Positions 35,467 to 42,375 of a stretch of 64,000 nucleotides of DNA are shown here, piece by piece. A program made the translations under genes and the position numbers. Source of the DNA: Chryseobacterium viscerum (lineage in GTDB: Bacteria > Bacteroidota > Bacteroidia > Flavobacteriales > Weeksellaceae); assembly GCF_025949665.1 (NCBI RefSeq), contig NZ_JAPDFT010000004.1, positions 124,001-188,000 on the forward strand, written 5' to 3'. The notes beneath the pieces were generated by a model, which saw nothing but the letters and a program-made list of their open reading frames with translations, was not told the DNA's origin and ran no database searches. Positions within the stretch are counted from its first letter, which is position 1, and each line of letters starts with the position of its first letter.

Positions 35467-36015
35467 ATGAAAAAGTATATTTCTTTACTGATGATTTTTG
35501 GATTTCTGTTCTTTTTTCAGAGCTGTGCTTCACAGGGTTCATTAGATTCGAAAACAGTGGATACACTAATCAATTCTCAGGAGTTTACGTTCCATGCAGA
35601 AAGAGCCAATCCTACGAATTATGACGTTATCAATGTCATGAATTCAATGCCTAATGCTACTGCCACGAGAATATTGAATCTGAATGGCGATTATACTATT
35701 GACGTAAGTAAAAATACACTGGATGTAGTGCTGCCATATTTCGGAAGGGTATTCAATCCTTCTTATGGAAATACCAGCGATAACAGCTACAGATTTACCT
35801 CAAAAGATTTTACTGTAAGTAAAATTCAGAATAAAAAAGGAAAATGGACTTTAAAGTTCAAGCCTAATGATGTAAGAACTGTAGATGAAGTGAATATTGA
35901 AATTTTCAAAAATGGTAAGGCTTTCGTTTCTATGAGAAGTAACGACAGACAACCAATTAGTTATGACGGATATATTTCTAAAACTGAGGTAAAACAGGAA
36001 AAAGAGAAACCTTAA
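35467..36015 (+). CDS. DUF4251 domain-containing lipoprotein
   Basis: A 182-aa protein with a signal peptide and lipobox (QSC, Cys near residue 19) and a DUF4251-like domain (EFTFHAERANP near 40, then LPYFGRVFNP and the region around YGNTSDNSYRF). The domain is beta-rich and of unknown function, common in Bacteroidota. ATG at 35467 is chosen because it starts the signal peptide; an earlier Met would add ten non-signal residues. Its stop overlaps the convergent meaB stop by 4 bp. Confidence 0.8.
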   Translation: MKKYISLLMIFGFLFFFQSCASQGSLDSKTVDTLINSQEFTFHAERANPTNYDVINVMNSMPNATATRILNLNGDYTIDVSKNTLDVVLPYFGRVFNPSYGNTSDNSYRFTSKDFTVSKIQNKKGKWTLKFKPNDVRTVDEVNIEIFKNGKAFVSMRSNDRQPISYDGYISKTEVKQEKEKP

Positions 36016-37004
36016 TCTCTGTTTTTATTAGATAGAAATTTTTCAACAAATAATTTTGCTTCAGTACTTGGATTGGAAACCATGGCTGAAGCATTTTTTT
36101 TGTGCATATGATAAGCTTCTTCCACTGCATTGCTCTTTTTCATCAGGGATAAAATATATTCCTGAACCCAATATTCAAAGCGTTTTTCAGCTTGCTGAAC
36201 ACGGATTTCTTCAAAACGGCCGCTTTTCTTTTTCAGATCAATAAATTCGAAGATTCCATCATAAACCTCCTGTAATCCTTCGTTATGAAGGGCAGAGCCT
36301 AATAAAACAGGGATCTTCCAGCCTTTTTCTTTAGGCGGAATAAAATCCAGCGCTCTTTTTAATTCCAGTCTTGTATTCTTTGCTTTCTGAAGATTGTCCT
36401 GATCTACTTTATTGATGAAAATAAGGTCTACCATTTCCATGATGCCGCGCTTTATTCCCTGAAGTTCGTCTCCGCCTCCAATGATTTTAAGGAATAAGAA
36501 AACATCGGTAATATCAGCAACAAGGACTTCTGACTGCCCTACTCCAACTGTTTCGATCAAAATATAATCGTATCCTGCTGCTTCACAGATCATCATGGTT
36601 TCAAAAGTAGTATTGGCTACTCCACCCAGAAAACCTGAGCTTGGGGAAGGACGTATGAATGCATTCTCTTCCTTCGCAAGTTCTTCCATCCTGGTTTTAT
36701 CCCCTAAAATACTTCCTTTATTGATTGCAGAACTTGGATCAATAGCCAAGACTGCCACTTTTTTGCCTTGTGTGATAACCAACCGGCCGAAGTTTTCTAT
36801 AAAAGTGGATTTTCCGGCTCCTGGAACTCCTGTTACTCCTACTCTCACAGAGTTTCCGGTAAAAGGCATAATCTTCTTCAGAAGGTCTTCTGCCTGTATT
36901 CTGTGCTCTGCTTTTTTACTTTCAACCAATGTAATAGCTTTTGCAATCAGGCGTTTGTTTCCTGACTGTATTCCTTCTATTAGCTCTTCTGTAGAAAATT
37001 TCAT
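36012..37004 (-). CDS. meaB: methylmalonyl-CoA mutase-associated GTPase MeaB
   Basis: A 330-aa G3E-family GTPase that guards and loads adenosylcobalamin on methylmalonyl-CoA mutase. The P-loop GVPGAGKST is near residue 57, ETVGVGQSE near 150, and the NKVD specificity motif near 200. ATG at 37004 starts the conserved MKFSTEEL sequence; an in-frame codon at 37040 would add 12 unconserved residues. The mutase it should serve is encoded at 43407-45527, same strand but about 6 kb away and not in the same operon. Confidence 0.93.
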   Translation of the reverse strand: MKFSTEELIEGIQSGNKRLIAKAITLVESKKAEHRIQAEDLLKKIMPFTGNSVRVGVTGVPGAGKSTFIENFGRLVITQGKKVAVLAIDPSSAINKGSILGDKTRMEELAKEENAFIRPSPSSGFLGGVANTTFETMMICEAAGYDYILIETVGVGQSEVLVADITDVFLFLKIIGGGDELQGIKRGIMEMVDLIFINKVDQDNLQKAKNTRLELKRALDFIPPKEKGWKIPVLLGSALHNEGLQEVYDGIFEFIDLKKKSGRFEEIRVQQAEKRFEYWVQEYILSLMKKSNAVEEAYHMHKKNASAMVSNPSTEAKLFVEKFLSNKNRD

Positions 37005-37174
37005 TGATTCAAAATTAATAATTAAAATGGGAATGGTCAATACCCCAACCTTAATGATGAAACAAAAGACTTAAAATTTTATTCATTCTGAATTACAGAT
37101 TTTTCATGAATTTAATTTTTATTTCTTCTAAATTAAAACTATAACGCCCTGTATCAAAGGCTTAAGGAATTTAT

Positions 37175-37182
37175 TACATTTG
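37175..37182 (+). promoter_or_regulatory. promoter -7 element for the cytochrome pair
   Basis: TACATTTG matches TAnnTTTG, 22 bp before the first cytochrome start. Confidence 0.45.
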
Positions 37183-37204
37183 TTATATCTCAAAAAGAAG
37201 AAAC

Positions 37205-37498
37205 ATGAAAAAACTCATCGCTGCGGCTTCGTTTACTGCTATTTTGGTGGTTTCCTGTACGCCGAAAGCTGCTACATCCACCGCCACTGCAGGAACATCT
37301 ACATCTACTGCAGAACAGATTGCTCAAGGAAAAACAATTTTTGAAAACTCTTGTGGAAGATGCCATAAATTACCTGATCCTGCTTCACACAATCCTGTAC
37401 AATGGGTAGGAATCATGAATTCTATGGCTCCAAAGGCAAAATTAACGGATGAACAGCACCAATGGGTTTATGATTATATTGTTTCTGTAAAGAAGTAA
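37205..37498 (+). CDS. mono-heme cytochrome c lipoprotein (first of a tandem pair)
   Basis: A 97-aa protein with a lipobox (VSC, Cys near residue 18), a Thr/Ala/Ser-rich linker and a minimal cytochrome c domain with one heme site CGRCH near residues 50-54 and a possible Met ligand in NSMAPKAKL near 77. It is predicted to be membrane-tethered on the periplasmic or outer side. The next gene encodes a close paralogue 20 bp downstream. The electron partner is unknown. Confidence 0.85.
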   Translation: MKKLIAAASFTAILVVSCTPKAATSTATAGTSTSTAEQIAQGKTIFENSCGRCHKLPDPASHNPVQWVGIMNSMAPKAKLTDEQHQWVYDYIVSVKK

Positions 37499-37518
37499 TC
37501 ATCAAACAAAAATAGGAT

Positions 37519-37806
37519 ATGAAAAAATTCATTTTAACAGGTATTGCAGCATCAGCATTTCTGGTGTCCTGCGGACCAAAAAGTGTGGCTGTTACAGGGC
37601 CAAAGTATACCTCATCTGAGCAATTGGCACAAGGGAAAACTATTTTTGAAAATTCCTGTGCAAAATGCCATAAGCTGCCAGAACCAACCAAGCATGACAA
37701 CCAGGGATGGATCAATACATTAAGCAGAATGGCTCCAAAAGCTAAACTTACTGATGACCAGCATCAAATGGTGTATGATTACCTGATTTCTGTTAATAAA
37801 AAATAA
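37519..37806 (+). CDS. mono-heme cytochrome c lipoprotein (second of a tandem pair)
   Basis: A 95-aa paralogue of the upstream cytochrome: lipobox (VSC near residue 18), a linker of different sequence, heme motif CAKCHKLPEP near 53 and SRMAPKAKL for the axial Met region. The shared cores (QGKTIFENSC, CHKLP, MAPKAKLTD) show recent tandem duplication, while the linkers have diverged. A palindromic element begins at the base after its stop codon. Confidence 0.85.
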   Translation: MKKFILTGIAASAFLVSCGPKSVAVTGPKYTSSEQLAQGKTIFENSCAKCHKLPEPTKHDNQGWINTLSRMAPKAKLTDDQHQMVYDYLISVNKK

Positions 37807-37933
37807 GACTGCCTCAAAATTGTCATTCTGAACGAAATGGAACGGAGTGAAGAATCTCACGCTTATGGTTATCAATGAGATTCTTCCTTCGTCAGAATGA
37901 CAGAAGTCAAATGATTTGACTTTTGAGGTAGTC
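37807..37933. repeat. 127-bp MITE-like imperfect palindrome
   Basis: Terminal inverted repeats of 13 bases (GACTGCCTCAAAA / TTTTGAGGTAGTC, one mismatch) enclose inner arms TGTCATTCTGAACGAA and GAAGAATCTCA, each with its complement on the other side. The element could fold into one long hairpin. It starts directly after the cytochrome stop codon. Sequences with GTCATTCTGA and GAAGAATCTC are common dispersed repeats in Bacteroidota genomes. Confidence 0.75.
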
Positions 37934-37964
37934 ATACTATTTTTATTATAAGTTAAAAAGCAGA

Positions 37965-38492
37965 TTATTCCGTCTTTTTTATAGTTCTGTTTCTGGTTAC
38001 CTTTCCTTTGACAAGTTTCTCTCTATCTTCAAGTATTTCTAGGGCTGCACGGTTGTAAGCAAATTTTTTGGCTTCTTTAAGGGTTCCTAAAGCTTGCTTA
38101 TACTCAAAGTTTCTTTCCTGCAGAAGGGAGAGACAGTTCAAAATTTCCGATTTGTCAATTCCCTTTAATTTTAAAGCAAATTCAATTAATTTTTCTGCTT
38201 CTTTATAATCTTCGTTATTCAAAAGACACTCAATGTAATATTTGGGAGTATTGATATTTCCGATGTTACTCTGCATAGCTTCATCGAAGTATTTTTTAGC
38301 TGTTTCATAATCCTTCAATTCTTCTGAATATACTCTTCCCATCAGACAAAGGCTGTCGGCATCTTCAGGTTCATAAGACAGAGCATAGTTCAGAGCATCC
38401 ATACATTCGGAAAGATTGAATGGAAAATAGTCTAATGCTTCAAAATAGTATTTACTTTTAGTTAAGGTCATGTCTGTAGTTTTTAAGTTCAT
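37965..38492 (-). CDS. TPR-like protein, last gene of the rtcB-prfH set
   Basis: A 175-aa all-helical protein. The segment around residues 25-75 (ALNYALSYEPEDADSLCLMG, then AKKYFDEAM) has the A-x-x-x-x-P pattern of tetratricopeptide repeats, and at least two more degenerate repeats follow. The end is basic. Its start overlaps the prfH end by 35 bp, or by 14 bp if the ATG at 38471 is used, so it is translationally coupled to prfH. Probably a protein-protein adaptor; the partner is unknown. Confidence 0.7.
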   Translation of the reverse strand: MNLKTTDMTLTKSKYYFEALDYFPFNLSECMDALNYALSYEPEDADSLCLMGRVYSEELKDYETAKKYFDEAMQSNIGNINTPKYYIECLLNNEDYKEAEKLIEFALKLKGIDKSEILNCLSLLQERNFEYKQALGTLKEAKKFAYNRAALEILEDREKLVKGKVTRNRTIKKTE

Positions 38493-39156
38493 TTTTTAGG
38501 ACGTTCCTTTGTTTTTTAAATGTCCTGTCTTCATAATTCTTTTTAAAATCTGTTCCTGAAAATGTACGAACCGGATTTCCCCGTTCCACCTGCATCTGAA
38601 GAGACCAGGTTTCTTTTAGTTTTCTTTCCAGCTGCTGAACATAAACAGCCATTACTTTTTCTTTAAGTCTGATAACAGATAGTTTTTTATTTTCCAGCTG
38701 CGAACGAGAGTCCTGTACAAAAACAGTTTCATTGGTAGGAATATAAGTAGCACGCACAGCGGTATTCACCTTGTTTACGTTTTGTCCTCCGCTGCCCTGA
38801 CTTCTCGCTGTCTGAAACCGGATATCTTTTTCATTGAAATCAATCATTTTTACATCGTCCAATTCAAAAATTCCGATAAACCAATTGCTTCTTTTGTGCA
38901 GTTTCCTGAATGTACTTTTTCCAATCCAGCAAACACTTCCCAGCCAGTTTTTTAAAAACAGGCTTAAGTCTTTTCCTCTTAAAAGTATGGTCACAGACTT
39001 TAGGGTTAGGTTTTCATCACCGTTTTCACGATGAATGATTTCGTATTCTATTGTATTTTGTTTTGCCTCTTCAAGAAAGGTCTTCAGAACCTTGGCTGCT
39101 ACCCACTGGCATTCTAAAGGACCTCTTCCCGAAGTGATCTGTATTAATTTTTCCAT
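38458..39156 (-). CDS. prfH: peptide chain release factor homologue PrfH
   Basis: A 232-aa class I release-factor homologue. It has the peptidyl-hydrolysis motif GGQ near residues 123-125 inside GSGGQNVNKVNTAVRATY, but lacks the codon-recognition domain of RF1/RF2. The PrfH-specific N-terminal pattern (S-G-R-G-P-x-E-C, near 9-16) and the C-terminal V-E-R-G-N-P-V-R-T-F-S-G are both present. PrfH is known to pair with an RtcB ligase and is linked to peptide release on damaged ribosomes. The nucleotidyltransferase gene lies 3 bp upstream and rtcB about 660 bp upstream. Canonical prfA is separate at 51811. Confidence 0.9.
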   Translation of the reverse strand: MEKLIQITSGRGPLECQWVAAKVLKTFLEEAKQNTIEYEIIHRENGDENLTLKSVTILLRGKDLSLFLKNWLGSVCWIGKSTFRKLHKRSNWFIGIFELDDVKMIDFNEKDIRFQTARSQGSGGQNVNKVNTAVRATYIPTNETVFVQDSRSQLENKKLSVIRLKEKVMAVYVQQLERKLKETWSLQMQVERGNPVRTFSGTDFKKNYEDRTFKKQRNVLKNELKNYRHDLN

Positions 39157-39159
39157 TTT

Positions 39160-39705
39160 TTATGTTGGCATTTTGCTTAATAAAGGGTTTCCTACCGGAT
39201 CTATTCCCCTTTGTAATAAATCTTTTGCAGCCATCACTGCCCAGCATTTGTCACTGGAATGAATATTTCTGTAAAACGAAAGTAAAATATCAGGTTTCAC
39301 AACGGTAAAACCATTAGCTTCAATGGTTTCAAGACCATCCTTTTCAAAGAAGTCTATGGTAATTCTATGAAATTTTTCATTTTCCATCTCAACTGTTTTC
39401 TCATACCTGCGAAAGTTTTCTTCACTCGGCAGATGGTCATATCGGGTCCAGACTTTCTGGAACCCTTCCTGCTGAAGAATGATAACTACTTCTGCTACAT
39501 TTTCTTTTTTTACAAAAACATCAATATCCTTGTGATCATGGGCATGTTTGTATTCTGTATGTCCTGTTTCAGACATGAAATGCCATGTCCAGCCACCTGA
39601 TATAATGATTTTATCTTTTAATATATTTAAAATTTCGAGCCCTAACCGGATTCTGAATTCCGGCCAGATTTCACCGTATCTTTTTATGTTATGTGGTGCT
39701 CCCAT
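39160..39705 (-). CDS. predicted nucleotidyltransferase (pol-beta-like fold) of the rtcB-prfH set
   Basis: A 181-aa soluble protein. It has the minimal nucleotidyltransferase signature: SGGW (Gly37-Gly38), KDIDVFV (Asp60, Asp62) and ITIDFF (Asp118), giving the hGG, DxD and third-carboxylate pattern. I do not recognise a named family. It ends 3 bp before prfH and lies about 110 bp after rtcB, so it belongs to the operon. A role in adding or healing nucleotides at RNA ends before RtcB ligation, or in modifying a protein partner, is inferred only. Confidence 0.7.
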   Translation of the reverse strand: MGAPHNIKRYGEIWPEFRIRLGLEILNILKDKIIISGGWTWHFMSETGHTEYKHAHDHKDIDVFVKKENVAEVVIILQQEGFQKVWTRYDHLPSEENFRRYEKTVEMENEKFHRITIDFFEKDGLETIEANGFTVVKPDILLSFYRNIHSSDKCWAVMAAKDLLQRGIDPVGNPLLSKMPT

Positions 39706-39764
39706 TTTTTTGTTTTTTAATTGAACATTTTAAACCTTGTAGATTTTAAAATATTTCCTTGTTA

Positions 39765-39795
39765 AACCTTATAGGTTTTTGAAACCTATAAGGTT
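39765..39795. repeat. perfect palindrome between rtcB and the nucleotidyltransferase gene
   Basis: AACCTTATAGGTTT and AAACCTATAAGGTT are exact 14-base complements around a 3-nt loop. A partial copy (AAACCTTGTAG) lies about 30 bp away. It sits inside the operon and could stabilise or end the rtcB mRNA; no long T-run follows on the minus strand. Confidence 0.65.
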
Positions 39796-39812
39796 GTAAA
39801 GTATTAGACAAA

Positions 39813-41204
39813 TTACCTATCCATTCTCACAATTCTCGGTTGGAATGTTCCCAGAATATCTACCAGCTCACTCTGTGCATTCATCACTTCATTGATATCT
39901 TTATAAGCCATAGGTGCTTCTTCTGCATTTCCACCCATCAGGGTAACATTTTTCAATTTCAGTTCTTTTTTGATGTCATGCTGAGTAAAAAGGCTTCTGC
40001 ATTCCCCTCTTGAATGGGCTCTTCCCGCACCATGAGATGCTGAGTTCAGTGATTCCGGGTTTCCTTTTCCGCGAACAATGAATCCTTTTGCCGTCATAGA
40101 TCCCGGGATCATTCCCAGTTCATTTTCATTGGCAGGTGTTGCTCCTTTACGGTGAACAATCAATTCTTTACCGTTATGGATTTCTTTCCACGCAAAGTTG
40201 TGATGGTTTTCAATTCTGGCTTTTACTCTTCCACCGACTGCTTTTACCAGCCTTCTATGGATATCGTCATGGCATGCTGAAGCATAATCTCCGGCAAGAT
40301 TCATTGCTGTCCAGTATTCCAGTCCAAGGTGGGTACTAAGATCCAGCCATGCGAAATTTTGAGCTTCTTTTGGTAACGGACATTGTTCTGTTGCCACTCT
40401 TGAATAATACTGTGCGATTTCTGCTCCGAGGCCTCTTGAACCGCTATGAGAAAGGATTCCCAGATATTTTCCTTTCGGCAGGCCAATCTGTTTATCTTCT
40501 TCGGTGATTTCTACTTCTCCGAATTCAACAAAGTGATTTCCTCCGCCTGAGGATCCCATCTGTTTGATTGCTTTTCCTTTTAATCTTCTTAAGATCGGGA
40601 TCATATCGAATGTCTCTCTGTCGAAAATCTCATGATCTATGTGAGATTTATGCGTTTCATACATTCCGAATTTTGTATGTTCGGCAAGCGCTTTTTCATA
40701 TTTATCTCTTGCTCCTTCAAGATATGAAATAGGTGTATCCAAAATGCTAAGGCTCATTCTGCAGCCAATATCCATTCCTACTCCGTAGGGGATTACCGCA
40801 TTTTCCACTGCCAGAACACCTCCTATCGGAAGTCCATACCCGCTGTGGGCATCTGGCATTAATGCTCCTTGAGTAGAAATAGGCAGTTTCAAAGCAGTAT
40901 ATAACTGATTTTTTGCCTCTTCTGAAATATTGTTTCCAAAAATCTGAAATGAAGCACGTTGTGAATTCAGCATTCTTTTTTCAGTTTTTTTGGATGAAAG
41001 CAGGGTTTCTGCAATTTGTCCGAAGGTGAGATCTTTTTCAAAATTCTCCGGATTCAGCAGGATTTCCTTTAAAAGAGATTTTACGTGATGAATATTTTTC
41101 GTTGCAAAATTTCTTTTCATGACTTCCAATGCTACGTTTACGCTTTGGTTATTTGGATAGCCCAGTTTTAATATATCTTTTCCTTTTAGTTTTAAATTTC
41201 CCAT
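39813..41204 (-). CDS. rtcB: RNA ligase RtcB
   Basis: GTP- and Mn-dependent ligase that joins RNA 3'-phosphate or 2',3'-cyclic phosphate ends to 5'-OH ends. The 463 residues include every active-site block: PDAHSGYG (about 117-124), GVGMDIGC with metal-binding Asp145 and Cys148, GNHF (222-225), SHSGSRG (252-258), HHNFA (334-338), HRKGATPA (351-358) and SHGAGR with the guanylylated His at 391. It is somewhat longer than the E. coli enzyme. Its company with prfH suggests the ribosome-repair type rather than tRNA splicing or general repair. Confidence 0.95.
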   Translation of the reverse strand: MGNLKLKGKDILKLGYPNNQSVNVALEVMKRNFATKNIHHVKSLLKEILLNPENFEKDLTFGQIAETLLSSKKTEKRMLNSQRASFQIFGNNISEEAKNQLYTALKLPISTQGALMPDAHSGYGLPIGGVLAVENAVIPYGVGMDIGCRMSLSILDTPISYLEGARDKYEKALAEHTKFGMYETHKSHIDHEIFDRETFDMIPILRRLKGKAIKQMGSSGGGNHFVEFGEVEITEEDKQIGLPKGKYLGILSHSGSRGLGAEIAQYYSRVATEQCPLPKEAQNFAWLDLSTHLGLEYWTAMNLAGDYASACHDDIHRRLVKAVGGRVKARIENHHNFAWKEIHNGKELIVHRKGATPANENELGMIPGSMTAKGFIVRGKGNPESLNSASHGAGRAHSRGECRSLFTQHDIKKELKLKNVTLMGGNAEEAPMAYKDINEVMNAQSELVDILGTFQPRIVRMDR

Positions 41205-41231
41205 TGTTTTTGTTTTAAATAACAGTTGGAC

Positions 41232-41969
41232 CTATAAGTCCTGTAAGCTTTCTGCAATCTCTGTTGCAGACATTGTGCAGGTTGCATATTTCCTGCCTTT
41301 GATAAGTGGAATATCTTCTCTTTTCCTTTTCCATGGATATGATCTGCCATAAATTGTTTTGTGGATAATTCCTACAATTTTATATTGCCCCAAATAATCG
41401 TCCAGTTCTGCACATTCTTTTTCTAATTCAAAATTTACAGGTTTATAATGGGTAATCATATTAGGTCTTGTACGCAGGGTAAATCTCCAGGATTCGGTAA
41501 ATTCGTAGTAAGGCACATAAGTCTTCCGGGCAGAACAGTATTCTTCCTGTTTCAAAAAATACTGTCTCTCCCTTGGAGTAAGCTCCAATTTTGGATCATT
41601 CCATGAATATGAAGAGATATGTTTGAGCTTCTGTACTCTTTCTACATATATTCTTCGTCTGAATTTTCTTTTCTTTTTCAAAAACTGACGACTTTCCGAA
41701 TACATGTAGGTGTTAATCTTCTTCAATATTCCTTCAAAGAAATCTCCGTCTTTAGATCTCAATACATCTTCCCTTACTGCAAAGAATCTTACAAATCCTC
41801 TTTGATAAGGTTTATCCAAAGGAATCCATGGGGTATTTCGTCTTATGTCCCAAAGTTCATCACTACGTTGATATTTTTTTCTTATCTGCTTTTCTACATC
41901 TTTTCTAATTGTTCTTTTTCTGCTTCTCACGCTTCTCAGCCGGTAAAACAGAAGGTTATCATTTTCCAT
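41232..41969 (-). CDS. very basic protein of unknown function, first gene of the rtcB-prfH set
   Basis: A 245-aa soluble protein rich in Arg, Lys and Tyr, with dense basic patches (near 10-32 and 95-115) and scattered aromatic residues. No signal peptide, membrane helix or known domain is visible. It lies 27 bp upstream of rtcB on the same strand and should head the operon. The charge pattern suggests binding to RNA or ribosomes, which fits the neighbours but is only inferred. I do not recognise the family. Confidence 0.7.
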   Translation of the reverse strand: MENDNLLFYRLRSVRSRKRTIRKDVEKQIRKKYQRSDELWDIRRNTPWIPLDKPYQRGFVRFFAVREDVLRSKDGDFFEGILKKINTYMYSESRQFLKKKRKFRRRIYVERVQKLKHISSYSWNDPKLELTPRERQYFLKQEEYCSARKTYVPYYEFTESWRFTLRTRPNMITHYKPVNFELEKECAELDDYLGQYKIVGIIHKTIYGRSYPWKRKREDIPLIKGRKYATCTMSATEIAESLQDL

Positions 41970-42159
41970 TGTTTACAGAAGTATGATGCAAGATTGTAGA
42001 AACTGAATTCTTTTATCTCACACAACTTTTAATCAACTAAAACACTAGTTGAATGGATTAATAATAGACGGTACAGTGTGAGGATATAATTCACCTGCTT
42101 CGTCTGTAATGACACTAAAAAAGATTTCGGGTAAGCCTGGGAGTTTGAAATATTGCGCA
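41970..42159. other. intergenic region upstream of the rtcB operon
   Basis: About 190 bp with no convincing gene. On the minus strand three frames run far without stops from the small-RNA unit into this stretch, one ending near 42050, but none has a start codon, so I read it as leader or conserved noncoding DNA. I found no clear TAnnTTTG box and no sigma-54 (GG-N10-GC) promoter for the operon. Confidence 0.4.
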
Positions 42160-42330
42160 ATAAAAAACCCGAAATCTCTACGACTTCGGGTTCTGATATT
42201 TCATTGTACTGTTATTCTAAGAATGTACCAAACCGCGAAGCCTTACCACCATAAGTGGCAATCCAACTGTAGAATTCTGTTTTGTTCTGAACATTGCTTC
42301 GTTGTTTTTTTATTGGTTAAACTTGATTTT
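42160..42330 (-). ncRNA. candidate structured small RNA (about 170 nt)
   Basis: A compact minus-strand transcription unit. A good promoter (42337-42365) precedes it and a GC-rich hairpin with T-run ends it (42192-42160). Inside, CGAAGC (42301-42296) pairs with GCTTCG (42241-42236), and nested in it is a 7-bp hairpin TTGCCAC / GTGGTAA (42261-42243). A 25-codon frame with ATG exists at 42294-42217 but crosses the hairpin. No Rfam family is recognised (not tmRNA, RNase P or SRP). It lies between the M28 peptidase and the rtcB operon. Confidence 0.55.
42166..42192 (-). terminator. terminator of the candidate small RNA
   Basis: AACCCGAA-GTCGTAGAGAT-TTCGGGTT on the minus strand followed by TTTT. 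It would also catch readthrough from the M28 peptidase gene. Confidence 0.8.
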
Positions 42331-42336
42331 CAGGTG

Positions 42337-42365
42337 CAAATATATAAATTTTTCTGAGAATCAAA
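42337..42365 (-). promoter_or_regulatory. promoter of the candidate small RNA
   Basis: Minus-strand TTTG (42365-42362), a 17-bp spacer and TATATTTG (42344-42337): a full match to the Bacteroidota TTTG-N17-23-TAnnTTTG pattern. It begins 11 bp past the M28 peptidase stop. Confidence 0.65.
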
Positions 42366-42375
42366 ATTATTTTTT

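Noticed and set aside
36595..37074. 159-codon plus-strand frame antisense to meaB
   Set aside because: Shadow of meaB, whose GTPase motifs are complete.
41619..41999. 126-codon plus-strand frame antisense to the basic operon protein
   Set aside because: Phe/Ser/Tyr-rich product expected from the complement of an Arg/Lys-rich gene; the minus-strand frame fits the rtcB operon.
41970..42110. Possible sigma-54 promoter for the rtcB operon
   Set aside because: E. coli rtcB is under sigma-54/RtcR control, so I looked for GG-N10-GC; no acceptable site and no RtcR gene were found.
42217..42294. 25-codon minus-strand frame in the small RNA
   Set aside because: Too short to support; it runs through both paired arms, so pairing is the simpler explanation. 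Kept only as a note in the RNA entry.
42109..42357. 82-codon plus-strand frame across the small-RNA unit
   Set aside because: It crosses the minus-strand terminator and promoter, and its product is Cys/His/Lys-rich without family resemblance.
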